Part shown: one piece after another, positions 12,814 to 25,800 of the stretch
Layout: every line of letters starts with the position of its first letter
How positions within the stretch are numbered: the stretch's first letter is position 1
Origin: Plectrocnemia conspersa
Lineage: Eukaryota; Arthropoda; Insecta; Trichoptera; Polycentropodidae
Direction of reading: 5' to 3'
Assembly: GCA_009617715.1 (NCBI GenBank)
Contig: VTFK01000141.1
Span: 558,001-622,000, forward strand
DNA length: 64,000 bases
Position numbers and translations under genes: made by a program
Notes under the pieces: model-generated
Databases searched by the model: none
Told to the model about the DNA's origin: nothing
What the model saw: the letters and a program-made list of their open reading frames with translations, nothing else

Positions 12814-15759
12814 GAGAACCGCAGCAGAGAGGAATCAACCTCCGCTATAGTGTCGCTGTCACGCCAATCACAAATCTTCCACTGTCATCATCCCTCCACC
12901 AGCTTCTCCACCACTGTTCGGAGAATAACGATCTCGCACATTATTAAAATATTGTATTTTTTTGGATCTTAAAGAAAAATAAAACATTATGTAACTATGT
13001 AAAAGCTATTTATTTTTTAATTGGTAATGTGAGTTTTGGCCAACACTCATTTAAAGTAAATAATTGAACTTTCATTATATATCACCTAAATGATATTTTA
13101 ATATTTTTTACAAATATCCCGATAATTTAAATCAACTAACAAATATTATTTTTATGCTAAACAGTTTGCATTAGAATATTAAATAAAAGACAGGTTGTAT
13201 TTGGGTAATAAATACTCTCAAATTATAAGATAATAAACAAGCCCATTAAGACTCATACTGCTAGTATTATTTTTTATTATATATAATAATAACCGAGAAA
13301 TTTAAATTCACATTTACAATTACAAACATGGTATTATACTTTAAGATTAGCTTGCAGCATTTTTAAGCAGATGGCAATTTTCGCGGAAATTTAGCGTGAA
13401 AATTTTTGTTCCGCCATTGTGTTTGTATATTTTTTCACTGTACGCGGATAAATGTGGAGTGTTGATGAGTAAAAGTATATGTTATTCATAAACACAGTTT
13501 TAGCAGTAAAATCTCGATATCCATTCATTCGAAGGTATTAAATTTTGCAAGAAGAGTACGAGTAGCCATGGAAACGGATATTGATTTTAAGAAGGAAGAT
13601 GCTTTTTTGTCCTTTTCTGTTTTTTTCAGCTAAACAGATGAGACATAGTATTTTTTCATGAATTAAATTAAATTGCACATACGGGTATCTATATACCGTG
13701 TGACATCTGAAGCGTTTAAATATATACAAATAAGAATATTTTTATTTTACACTACTCACATAGAGATGTCTCTATTAAAATATAAAATATCATATTTCTG
13801 AAAAGTATTTGCTTATTTTTTACGTATACATATAGTAAATTGAGTCGCAAATTCTTACAGCTCAAAGATTACATAATTCGAGTTCAAGGAACCTAAGTGT
13901 TGGTTTTTCATATCAAATTTGATCAGGTGAAATTATGAAAATATACACACGCAGTGGCGTACGATGTAAATTTGATATGCGCGATAAAACTTACATAATA
14001 CGTCCTACTTTTTTCACGTATTAAGCCGATTGAATTTATAAGGTCGCCCCAATTATATTAATCTTTGATACTAGTCATTTGTATATCGCTAACCATAAAT
14101 CACGTATAAAATTCACTGCAAAAATGTAAATTTGTATTAGAAACTACGTCACTGCGTCTAAATATGTTTTATTTACATGCAAGATGTAACGTTGTTAGTA
14201 TTATAGAAGGCATTCGACAGTATGTTTCTTCTTGTAGTCGCGAAATATTATTTGTGCTAAATCGATATATTCAATGGTGTTCTTTATTTAAAATGAAGTT
14301 TCTAAATTTTAATAAGATAATATTGTACATTAGGATGGCACATGAATGTATCTTATCATAATTACTTATCAACCTATTAATTGATTATATTTTTATTGCC
14401 AGCAAATCTTATATATTTTTCTTATTAACAGTTAAACACGAATAAAATAAAAGAAGTGATCATGACTATGTTAGCTAGGTCTGTAATGACCATAAGTGCT
14501 TCCTTTTGCTCAGTTATATATCGGGATCTGAATCCAGTGGTCGTTAGACCTTTGAATCGAATTCTGCTAAAGTAGAATTTATTTTGTGCAGTGCTTAGTA
14601 AATATTTGAAAATGGTGTTGACAACCATTACAGCGCAATGATAAAAATCATTCAATTTACTAAACACAGTGACTTTATTTGCTCATTTTACTAAATTAAT
14701 TTTTAGGAATCAAATGTTATATAACAATTTACGAATGATGCTATGAATTGGCATTATTGGACATATTCTATTTTAGTCGGCAGATTATTCAGTGGTCCAC
14801 CTACGACAATGGAGAGATCAAGTCTTGAACGAAAACGATAAGATTTATCAATGTAAGTTTGTATTTATTTATTCTAACTAAAAACGGTTTATGTTGCTTC
14901 TTGAATGATAAAAGATTCATTAAAATAATTTCAGAGTGATATGAAAAAATACAGGAAATCCTAATGTTAATAATAAGCATGACAAATATTTTTTATTCAT
15001 AAACAGTTTTATTAATTATATTCTAAGTTTAAAGTAGGGACGGCTAAAACTCTTATTAAAAGTTATTAAAAAAAAGTTATTAAAAGTTGTTATTATTATT
15101 AAAAACTCTTATTCATTTAGCCAGGGTTATTAAAAGTTAGCTCTTAATTTTTAATTATACCATTTACCTCTTCTTTACGGCATCAAAATATCTACTAAAT
15201 CTAGCGATGTACACACGATGCAATAGCCATCGCATTTATTTTGTATAAATATTGGAATTAAACGAACAAAAAAATGAACATAGCAAATATTTATTTACAA
15301 AAATAGTTTTGTGAAATCAAATTAAAAACCTCTGTACGCAAATGTTACTATCTTCCGTAGGAAAAAATCGGACTGGCAACACTAGATTTTGAAATTAATA
15401 CCCAATTTTGTTGACAAAGTAGTTATTTTTGTCATTTCCGATAATAGCTTATTTATTGTAATTAATAATTTAATAATATATCGAATATATAAATGTATCG
15501 CGAAATATTATATAAAAAAAAAAGAATATATTAAGTGTATCGCAAAAGAATATATGCTTTTATTTGACATATTTATAGAGATATTCAAAGGTTAATATAT
15601 TATAATTAAAAAAGTATTTGAAAGAGATAATCAATAGTTAAATTAAAATTGCTACTTGTTAGTACGGCGCCGCGCTCAAAAAACACCAGTTGTTACTCCC
15701 CACTGCGTTTTCCGTGCTATTTAAACCCAAAACTAATCTAAACAAATTAACCATTAGGC
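12814..15759. other. Intergenic stretch without recognised features
   Basis: AT-rich. A run of TTATTAAAAG-type tandem units sits at 15045-15140. No homology is seen in the short open frames on either strand. Confidence 0.35.
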
Positions 15760-16385
15760 GGCTTCCATAAATTATGTCACAGGTTTAGTCAGGGGTGTTT
15801 CATTGGAATATTATTTCAAATCTTGCGCTGTAACCTGACAGGCGTAAGCCTAATGCGTTACAGCGGGGTAAATCTATACGAACTGGGTAAACCAATCAAA
15901 CATAATGAATACCTAAATATTAAAAACCACCAGACTGAAAGTCTGGGAATCGGTGACATCTATATTGACAATTATAAATTATTATACGTGTAGAGGGGGG
16001 GGATTTTATATATATTTATTTAGATTTTATTCTGACCAAAACTTGGCGGCACTCTGGTAACACTGACGTGACGTAGGCGCATTCTCTTGGCGACTTTGGC
16101 GAGCTTGCACGGCCAGTGCGACCTCGCGCACTGTCCACTGCAGCGACTCAATCTGTATATAAATGGCACCATGTTGCCAAACGTGTAATATAAATTAACA
16201 CCAATAGATCTCACTGCGACTGGGGTCGGTATTTTTAATAATAGCGCATTTTATTTTATAAATAAAAATAACCTGAAACCTCAAAATTAGTCTTAGGAGA
16301 TACGGACAGAGCTATTCCGTCCTTGCGAAATATAGGGAGGGGGAGAAAAAATTACGATAAGCCTGTGACGTAATTTATGGAAGCC
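15760..16385. mobile_element. MITE with 24-bp terminal inverted repeats
   Basis: The left end GGCTTCCATAAATTATGTCA (15760-15783, continuing CAGG) is repeated inverted at 16362-16385 with one mismatch. The 626-bp interior encodes no transposase. It contains a copy of the CCTGACAGGC hairpin at 15826-15865 and a GC-rich block at 16040-16200. The TIR type (TCCATAAATTACGTCA) is that of a cut-and-paste DNA transposon. The superfamily is undetermined and no clear target duplication was seen. Confidence 0.75.
15826..15865 (+). repeat. CCTGACAGGC hairpin, copy 2
   Basis: CGCTGTAACCTGACAGGC, loop GTAA, then GCCTAATGCGTTACAGCG. The outer nine bases pair perfectly and the centre is mismatched. Same design as at 4936-4972 (inverted) and 50213-50242. 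Confidence 0.7.
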
Positions 16386-16639
16386 TTCTATACCATTAAA
16401 TCTGTAATACTATAAAATATTATCATATTAATTTTCTTTCCATATAAAAAAAATCATAGATGAGCGAACAGACGCATACGCACAGCAGTGATACCACGCT
16501 AATCACGGGAAACACAGTAAGGGTAATAACTAATGTTATTAGCGTGGCGCCGTGCGAATTATCAAGTACTTTGAAATTAATTATTGAAAATTTTAAAATA
16601 TACATTTTTATTGGTATATTTGGTCCTAAACGACTATTT

Positions 16640-16887
16640 AACTTACATTTCGCAGGTGTGACCGCGAGCGCGCGTCGCTGCAGCTGGCAACATTTAAGGA
16701 GATCGATGTTTGGCGGAGTGTGGCGTCGCGAGTGCGTTGCTGTTTCGTCGCTGGCGCCTCGTCCGGTTGGCGCTTAGTTTCCAAAGTCGGAGGACTTCTC
16801 TGGTCACGTCCCACCGCTTCTGCCCCCCGCGCCTTCGCACCCGGCCTCGCAGCGGACTCCAGACCCCCCACTCCTGGCCCCTCGAAG
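16640..16887 (+). promoter_or_regulatory. Doa: Putative Doa promoter 1 and 5' untranslated exon
   Basis: A GC- and CpG-rich block ends in a strong donor, TCGAAG|GTGAGC, at 16887/16888. The next supported acceptor is TTTATTTCAG at 19735, directly before the ATG of the RS-type coding exon, so this block is the likely noncoding first exon of the short Doa isoform. The frame through it is open into the 19736 ATG but has no in-frame ATG after the last stop; only GTG is available. The ATG at 19736 is therefore the expected start. The transcription start was not located. Confidence 0.55.
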
Positions 16888-18441
16888 GTGAGCCCTGCCA
16901 TCTACAATATGGCCGACCACGCCACTGACGTTTTTACCATTAGGCCCCATCGGGACTTCGATCGCTCTCAACAACCGCCATCATGCTATATTTGTGCGCC
17001 ATATGTGTGAATATCCCGGGCGGCCCACGCCCGAGCTCCGATTAAAACGCCTATTGCCATCGTCGTTATTTTTACTTTATGTATATCAGTGGTGGTCTTA
17101 ACCGTTACTTTTTTGACCAACAAACCGATTATTTAAAAAAATTGTACAACGCCAACCTCTATGCTTCAATGTGTGAATCAAATGATATTACTGGATTTCA
17201 CTTTTATTCAAAAATGTTTCATTAGGGTGAAAAAAAGGGAGGTGAACAAATATGAAAAAAAATTGTATTTTAGATAACAATATAAATCTGTTACTTGTGT
17301 GAACATTAGCATGATTGTATGCTCAATTTATATAATTGGACCAATAACGACTAAAGAATTTAAAATATGTAAATTTTGCAAAAAATACTTTCTTTGAAGA
17401 GATTGTATTAGGTTATTCAGAAAATAATTGCTCTTCGAAAAAGCACTAAAATCTACACATTTGTATCGGTAGAGTAAAACATCAGAGATCTGGAGCTGAT
17501 ATAATCTAAGGTGAACAAACATCTTTCTTTGCCCTACCCGAATAAAAATGTCCCGAGGTGACCTGTTTTTTAGCTCCCGCAGCATCCCTTATTAAACAAA
17601 AATTTCCGAGATGATCTTCTATTTTGTGTCTTTTAATATTTTCAAAATCTGGTCACCTTATATAATCTACCTTACATTGTTTACCCGTGCAAGAGAGATA
17701 AATGAAAAAATTAATCTCTTTTCTATCTAATACACGGTAAGTATATGAAAGTATAAGCAAATATATACAATAATGTAGTTTCGTTTGTGTTTCAAAACAA
17801 TGTTGCACCAAGTACTTAATCTTTTATATAGTCATATAACAACTGTTTGAAATATCTCTCATTTTAAATCTTATAAGTCATTCCACAAAGATATGTTGTA
17901 GGTTTGATTCATAAAAATCCACACCAAAGTGACGTAATTGCTTCTCTACAGTCAGTTCAACCAATAAAAATCTATCAATTGTAGCGGTGAAGATTTTTCT
18001 TATGTAAAATTTTATAATTAACAGGCAATCGTCCTTTTAATGCTTCGTCTAACAGTTGCTACTCAGTCTTAATATAAATTGATTTCTTCTAGAATATTCT
18101 TTCAGCCTCAAACAGTTCAGTTTATTTTTTGGAATGTTACAGTTGAACTTCTTTGTTTTCCTCCAATTTATATATTAATCTTGTGTACTTAATCTTAACG
18201 TACGACTTTAATTTTTATCAAAAAAGGCTATGCTAATTTTTTCGAATAATTTGCTGATTTTTGAGATGAGAAATCACAAAATACAAATTTACCATACTTT
18301 GTCTGGTAGTTAATTATTTACTATTATTTCTGAAATATTGATCAAAACAAATCTAATCCACACACGATGAACAATATATGTACTGTATAATCATTGTGAA
18401 CAATTTTTTTCAAATAGATAAAAAGTAAAATAATTAGGAGT

Positions 18442-19027
18442 TGTGGCCCTAGGGGGTGGTTGACCTCGCGGCCAATGAGACTGGTGTGACTCTAGTTAGA
18501 CTTTTTATTAGTTAATATTTACATGCGGAAAGACGATTATCAGCGAGACGTTTCTCTTAAAGTTGACGCAGGTGGTGATGCCCGTAAATGCTCCTCAGAG
18601 CTTTTGTGGCTGTGTGCGGCGAGTGTCAGGAGGTAATTCCTCATGCGGCCGGTGGTTCGGAAGTTCCAGGAGTGATCTTTAGGTCTGTCGGTGAGAGCGC
18701 GGCTGCTGGTCCCTTCGGATAGCTGCTTGTGACTAAGTGGCTTCTGGTGTCTCAGTGGCTACTGGCGGACCTTCTCTCTCTGGCTGTCTCGGCCCGTCTC
18801 CCTCTCCTCGTCGGAGTCTGGGCTTATATCCTCTAGGGGTTGCACGCTTGCTGGCCAATCGCTTATGTGCAGCGATCTTCCAGCCAATCGCTGCAGTCGC
18901 TTCGTAGAAACGGCGAAATCGTCTATGCCCCTTTAGAAAGCGATTTTTGCTCGTCCCAGGTCTTTCGCATTTTTCGGAAATGGTCACGGATGTGGTGATT
19001 TACGATATCCGTGACTGTTTCGTCACA
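18442..19027 (-). mobile_element. Possible solo LTR (tentative)
   Basis: A GC-rich block of about 585 bp contrasts with its flanks. On the minus strand it begins TGTGACGAAACAGTCACGG, has a GATATAAGCCCAGACTCC (TATA-like) region near 18815, and ends GGGCCACA. This gives the TG..CA ends and TATA box of a retrotransposon LTR. No internal gag-pol, primer site or convincing target duplication was found. A GC-rich regulatory block of Doa intron 1 is an alternative. Confidence 0.35.
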
Positions 19028-19077
19028 AAGGGACTTCTCTTAACGACTAGTGTTGTGTGGTCAAAAAAAGATGTTAT

Positions 19078-19133
19078 TTGTCTCATTGTTAATGAATTAT
19101 CATTTATGGTCACAGTCATTAACAATGAGACAA
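19078..19133. repeat. Perfect 18-bp inverted repeat
   Basis: TTGTCTCATTGTTAATGA (19078-19095) pairs exactly with 19116-19133 across a 20-base loop. It lies just outside the possible LTR and may be the end of a small element. Confidence 0.85.
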
Positions 19134-19735
19134 TGGCCCTTTCAAATGTGGAACCTACTGTGTGGTCGCCACAATTTGTAGAAATTATTTTACTTTAATT
19201 TAAAATTTTAGCGTAAATATTAGTTTCTTGTAAGAGCGAAAAAAGTCTCACACAGCACTAGCGTCGTAACTGCATCGAGCGACAAAGTTCTTGTGTGGCA
19301 TTAGAAAGGTTAAATCAAACTTATGTTTTAAGAAAAGACCCTTTTCAGTCGTACGTTCGACAGTTTCTTTAAGGTGCTTTGCTCAGGATTGAAATAATGG
19401 CCTACCCGTTCTTAATCACAGTAACTGTAGCCATTGGATTTCCACATCACTGGAAGATCTGCTTTAGTCACGTTCTTAATACTAGGATTTCTGAAAGCAT
19501 CACAGTGAACCGATATTTCGCTAAACTACACCACCTTAAATTTGTTAAACCTATATGAAAGATGTATAAAAATAATATAAAAAAATACTGATATATTTTT
19601 ATAATTTGTTGCCATATTATTTTATACATATTTCTTTTATGATTTTGATATAAAATTATATTGTTGATAAAAGTTGTTTGATTATAGTGTTTTCTCACAT
19701 GCAATTTGTATTGATTTTTTATTGTTTTATTTCAG

Positions 19736-19866
19736 ATGCCTCGAGCTCGGAGGAGGCACCATTCTGTGTCGCGATCTCGCACAAGATCACGTTCACATTC
19801 AATGAAACGGAGGCGAGTCGAAGAGCCTCAAGAAGACAATTATAGCAAGCGTTCCCGTTCACACAG
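19736..19866 (+). CDS. Doa: Doa alternative N-terminal exon 1 (RS type)
   Basis: TTTATTTCAG precedes ATG. The 43 complete codons read [20 protein letters not shown] and on to KRSRSH, a short RS domain as in CLK-family N-termini. The exon ends CACAG|GTAAAT in phase 2. Joined to 45872 it makes an uninterrupted Arg/Ser-rich region. RS domains mediate binding to SR-protein substrates and nuclear localisation. Confidence 0.88.
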
Positions 19867-22800
19867 GTAAATTACTTTCGTATTAATGGATAATTTATTG
19901 TTATGTTGATGATGCAACAATGTTAAAGCAGTAACCTTGTAAGCATATTTTCATATTAGTAGATTGAAGTTATTGGATAGTAAACTAACTGATCTTAAAT
20001 GAGTCGATAACAAACTTATTGTAATTTAATTTATTTCCTGTCATTTTGAATGATTTTTTTATTTATTTAATAGTTTTCAATTTGAAACAATTTTATAGAT
20101 ATTTTGAAGGCTAGATACTTAGTTTGGATATTTACAATATTTTTTTCTGAAAAGTTTGTTGGAAATCTGATTAAAACTATGATAGTTATTGTGTCCACAA
20201 AAATTGTTATATATCTAAATTTATAGACCCTGATTTTTCGCTTTTTTTCGAACAACTTGTTTAATATAAATACTTTATAAATTTGTTAAAAAAGTTTCCG
20301 TATTGACCACAGCGATTCTGTTGCATGTGATTGTAATGTTTATTATTACGTTTATACATGTTGAAATTGACGAATAGTTATTTTTATAATAGTAGTAATT
20401 AATTAAAATAAATGTATTTAAGAATTTGTCATACACTATGTTTAAAATACTTGAACTTGTGTTCTAAGTGCTGTGTTAGGGTCTTCTGGTGATGAATAAA
20501 GTAATATTTATCGAAAGATAAGACCCTCTGCAATAGATAATATTTCTGTAGAATTCTATCTAAAGAGTATCTCAGGAAATCTAATAGATCATAAAATAGG
20601 GAAGAGTAGATGTATTTTATCAATACAGTTTCTTGCATGAAATGTAAATATCTAAGGCATTATTCGAACTAAAGATAATATTTTAATTTGTTATTTTACG
20701 TTGAATATTTTCAAAAAATAAATTAGTATGGTGAGTTCGCAAATACATGCAGGATGACCAGGTGAATTATCAAGTAACAGCAAAATCTAATTAATAAAAT
20801 TTTATGTTACTTTTTTTTGCAATATTTGTTATCCTCTTGCATACAATGTTGAGTATACCAGTGTTAAAAACTTTCCATGTCCTTCAATTAATTTCTATAA
20901 TGATATTTTGGAAATACTTTTTAGAGCTCTTGGGCGTTCGTTGTGGTAAATTAGAAGTACATAGTTTGCTTTTGCAATCCCTCATTTATTTTTGTATTAT
21001 AGGTTCTCATCTGTAGTGGCAACATTCCAGTTGAGAACCGTATGGGGTCCTGTGACAAAACAAAAAAACTAATATTACTTGTCAAATACAATAATATATT
21101 TAAGGTTCTCCAGATATGACTACTTTTATGATTTTTTTTATATGTATAGACTTCCTTACACCCATTAAGCGGTGAACAGAACACGATGCTTGGACATCAG
21201 TTAAAGTTGGTAGCAGTGAAACGTCTAAATTATTAATAGCTAACATTTTCTGGTAAATTATTTTTATCGAAATAAAGATGTGAAATGATAAATCACTAGT
21301 GTTGATAATAATATCGATAATATTTATGTTGATAAAATCAGTAATAATTCAAGTTTATTTTTATAATAGATAGTAGAAACATGTATGTCTTGAATCAATT
21401 TCTGCAACAAATATGCAGAAATATATAGAAAATGAATATATGGCAACCATAAAGCGTCTTTTTAAATCTAGTAACTACTAAAGAGTAGAACACTCTAATT
21501 GCCTTAATTTATTGCTGAACACAACTATTTCGCAATTCTAATAAAAAATAATGGAATTGTATATAAAATATAATTTTAGAGAAAAATGTCTTAGCCATTA
21601 CATAAGTATAAGTTGTAAAAATTTAGTATCTGCTAAATTATTTGTTATGGACTGCTGACTAAATTATTTACTCAGCGTATTTATTTATATCACATATGCA
21701 CATTGTTAATAAAATGTAAAAAAATATTTCGAATACGCATTATGACATTGAATCAAAATAGTATGTATAAAATATTACAAAGACTAACTGCTTTATATGG
21801 TATTGATTTTGAATGTATAATAACAAGTTTTGGCTTCTATTTGCTTTTTGTGTTTCTATGCCACTGTATTGACAGGAAGTATTTACTTTGACTTAGCACA
21901 TATTTCTATTTACGATTTCCAAATAAAGGAACTACAAATATAATTAATTTAAAAACAATTTTGATAAGGAATTGAGCTACATAATATTTTAGTTTAAACT
22001 TTAATAATCATAATAAATTTTAAAAATATGCTGCTTAGAATTTTTTTTAGGAATTATATTACCTGTTTTTTTTTCATTAAAAAAATGTGCATGTATGTTA
22101 ATTAATATATATTAATACATAATAAAATAAATCTACATACTTACCTATAATAATGAAAGAAGAGGTTTAATTGACTTGTTTAGTATTATTGGTTTACATT
22201 GTTATTATGGAAAACTATACAATTCATTATAAATGAATTAATTTTATTATTATAATAATTGTTATATAAATTATGCTATACAAAAAATATACTTAACCCT
22301 ATAGATGCGAGTTGTGGATTTATCCCACACTATAAAAATCATAATACATTTTAATATTATTTTTTTATTTGTGTTTGTATTTTTCCAGAAAAAACCAGGA
22401 AAATTGTTGCATTATTTACCTTGATTAAACAATAAAAATAAATATCCAGATAAAACAAGGAAAATAATGCAACCATTTTCCTGGTTTTATCTGGATTTTT
22501 TTATAATTTCTATATTCTTTATTAATTAATTTTTATTCAATAACTGTTAAAAACATTTATACATTTTTTCCTTATCCCCTCATTTTATCACTTTTTACTT
22601 TTTTAAATTAAATTCTGAAGGTGAATAAAGATGCAGCAGAAAATGAGTATAAACATATAAAAAGTCACAATTATATCTTCAACATTTTTTTAGTTGATAT
22701 TTGACTCATTTCCTGAATTTTTATGAAATTTTATTCCGCACATAAAGGGTTAATTTCAATTACCTACCTGTTTAATACAAAATATACTTTATATTTATTT

Positions 22801-25800
22801 TCACAATTGCAATTATTATTTAAATTTGTTAGTTTTATATACTAATAACTATTCTAAAAATAAAAATAATTATTTTAAATTCTTATTTTGGTTTACCATA
22901 GATGTCTCTAAATTTTATAATTCATTGAGAATTTAAAAATACATATATGTAGTAGGTATATATAATAAAAATACAAATTGTGCATTTTTTATTATAAAAA
23001 AATTAAACATGAATTTCGATCAAAATTAAACATTACTGTTTTTATGGGTATATTCAAAAATAAAATTAATTTGCTCGAACTAGCGTTGTTTTTGTCTACA
23101 TGCATTAGAATTAAGACATTTCCCACTCGATGCATTTCTTTTCTTTGACCTTGCAATGCACATAGCATATGAGAGTGCCCAGTGGGTGTCATAACCCGTT
23201 TGAGACCATTAACCATAAACAGTCGTCCAACACACTGTTACCGATCGCCATAATTTAAAAATCTTCCATGTATAAAGTTTACGCCTCTTTAAATTTATAT
23301 CTATCTATATCTAACGATTTATTGTCGCTGGATTACATAATTTTATCTATACATCTCAATACATTTGCTTAATATAGGTAGACAGATTTTTTGCAATTGT
23401 CGATATCGTGAATGACAAATGCTTCTAGTGCAATGGGATACATATAATAAGTTAGTGTATCATTCCGGTTCGCCCCCATTCGCATTTTTCAATCTTGTTT
23501 ATTTATTGTTAAATACCAGCGACAGACAGCGACCTACGACATTTTAAATTTCAACACTACCAGTATTCAGGGATATATTAGAGTTGTAATAAATAAATAT
23601 AATAAAAAAAATGCTGTATCAACATCGAAGCGACTTTCTCCATATTCGGTCTTAGTGTGTGATCGACTTTCGCGCGTTAATTAAAGTGGCATATGCGTGT
23701 GTTTTTTTTTATCATACCTATACGGCTGTCCAATGGAAGAGTTGCGCTTATGATAATAATAAACGACAATGCTGAATGACGATCGTGGGTTCGTCCAATG
23801 TCTCATGATGGCTGCTCATTGTTTTGAAAGGCGAATTGATCGCGTGCTTTGTTTAATCGTCGTACGGTAGTCCTTTTTTGGGTCAAGTACACAAGTGCTT
23901 ATACATTTTTCGAATTTGATTTAATGTAAATTTTAACAGAGAACCTCGCTCTCGGTTTGGTTCGTCTCTGTCGATCGTTTTATTTTGAGAAATTCCGATC
24001 GCTAATAAAATAACGATATTATATTGATAACGTTTAGTTTCGGGCGTCGTTTTAACGATGTTCATTTGTTTAATTGCTATCTTCATTAATCGTGTAATGG
24101 AATTGTTATAATAATCAGAAACGGTGATTTTGCTATGGATGATTTTTTGCTTCAAAGGATTTTTAGAATGTAGCTCACTGTGAAGATATGTTGATATACT
24201 TTCGAATAATACGGTTATATTTACTTAAACATATGGATTTATGCAGTGGTTTTGCTGAGCTAAAATAAATTGACTAAAATCGTCGACGTTTTAACTAGTC
24301 GGCTTTTTATTTGAAATCTGTTTTAACTCGAGAGGCAATCGAGCCGAGCAGATGTTGATTTTCTAAATTTCCGCTTATTGAAATTAATCGACCGCCGCCA
24401 ATTAAACGAGATCGTCGTTTTCACTGGCCGAATTTGCATTGCGTACACAATATGTGAATTTATGAGCGTTAGAAATTAAAAACTGACACACATCTCGTGT
24501 TTGCACTGTTTTCCATTTGGGTTAAAAATAATCGCAATAACGGCTCTGCTTTTTAATTATCGACAACAATAACAGAATCATCAGGGAAATTATATTGCAC
24601 GCGGATAGAACCTTACTTTTTTTCTCTCGCTACTTTCGCTCTATCAATCAGTCATGGATCTCATCACTATATTGTTTTTAATATTAACGATGGGTAATTG
24701 AGTTTCGCTAGGGTTTCTTCTGTGTCTCGCTGAAGAGTATAATTTTCCTCTCTTGGCGCGCTTGCATAATGGTTCGACGAGGTGATCAACCGCAGTCAAG
24801 ATAGTCTTGAGGTGAAACCGAGCCTTGGTTCTTCCCCCGCGTCTGGTTATAGTCTCCGGTGCAGAGGCCGCCCGGCGGCCTTGGCTAAACTACAGCTAAA
24901 CGACAACGTCCTCGCGATCGTTTGCCTCCTTGCCCGGAGCAAAGCTAGTGCGGGACGAATCGCTCGATTTACCGAGGGCTAAAAAACTATTTTTCGCAAA
25001 AACTACCCAAAAAAACAAGGCCGATATCGTCGAGCGTGTCGAACGCATGAAAGATCTTTGATAAAATTTCAAGAGTCGTGTATCGACATTGTGTGTACAC
25101 ATGCGAGTGTTACGCTGTATAATAATTTGGGTCAATTAGCGAGATTGTCGCCGTTTCTATTATTAGTGTGTAGGTCGAGGGTTGCTAGAGTCCAGATAGC
25201 ATATACCTACATGAAAATAGACCTATTCGAATAGTAATATTTGCTATGTTTATTACGTGTGTAGGTTTTGCAGGTGGGCGTAACCCGCTTATCTGCTATC
25301 AATGTAAAACGAATCAGCAGTGGTTTATATTATATCACAGCTAGCGTTAATTTGTCGAAATAGTTGCAACAGGCAGTGTACAGATCACAATCTCGGCGAA
25401 TTCCTGGAGTTGCACATTTTTTTTTATTTAATAAACTTATCGAAGTTTAAACGCGTAGTAATTGATATGGGATGCGTTTAAAAAACCACTCTTAACACTA
25501 TCATTTTGATTTTTCCACAAGTTTCATTTCACTAGGGAAAAAATTTACACTATTTCATAATATTAAAATTTTCTAACTAAAATAAAATAAATGCTTGTAT
25601 TTTGCCTATTCACTTTTACTGATTGCTTGATGAAAAGGATGCACTGCTGTAGGTATGGAATTTTGGTTTGCCATTTAAGATTATCTTTGTGATAAAATTA
25701 TTAACAACCAAAAAAAAATTTAATTATAGACAGCGAATCTTCCAGATAGAGAGATAAAAGCATTATCTTGCTTGGTATGTCTCAGAATCAAAGTATTATT

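Larger units (their letters stand above)
16888..19735 (+). other. Doa: Doa intron 1 (short-isoform transcript)
   Basis: Bounded by GTGAGC and TTTCAG. It contains an apparent element fragment at about 17500-17665 (a GGTGACC..CGGGACA block, and CTGGTCACCTTA at the right end), a possible solo LTR at 18442-19027 and a perfect hairpin at 19078-19133. Confidence 0.5.

Noticed and set aside
16720..16887. 56-residue in-frame extension of the 19736 isoform
   Set aside because: The frame is open across the splice, but the only start is GTG. Without an ATG a conventional extension is not supported.
22992..23216. 74-codon minus-strand ATG frame ([20 protein letters not shown]...)
   Set aside because: Looks somewhat protein-like, but I know no relative and no flanking exons are visible. 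Not called.
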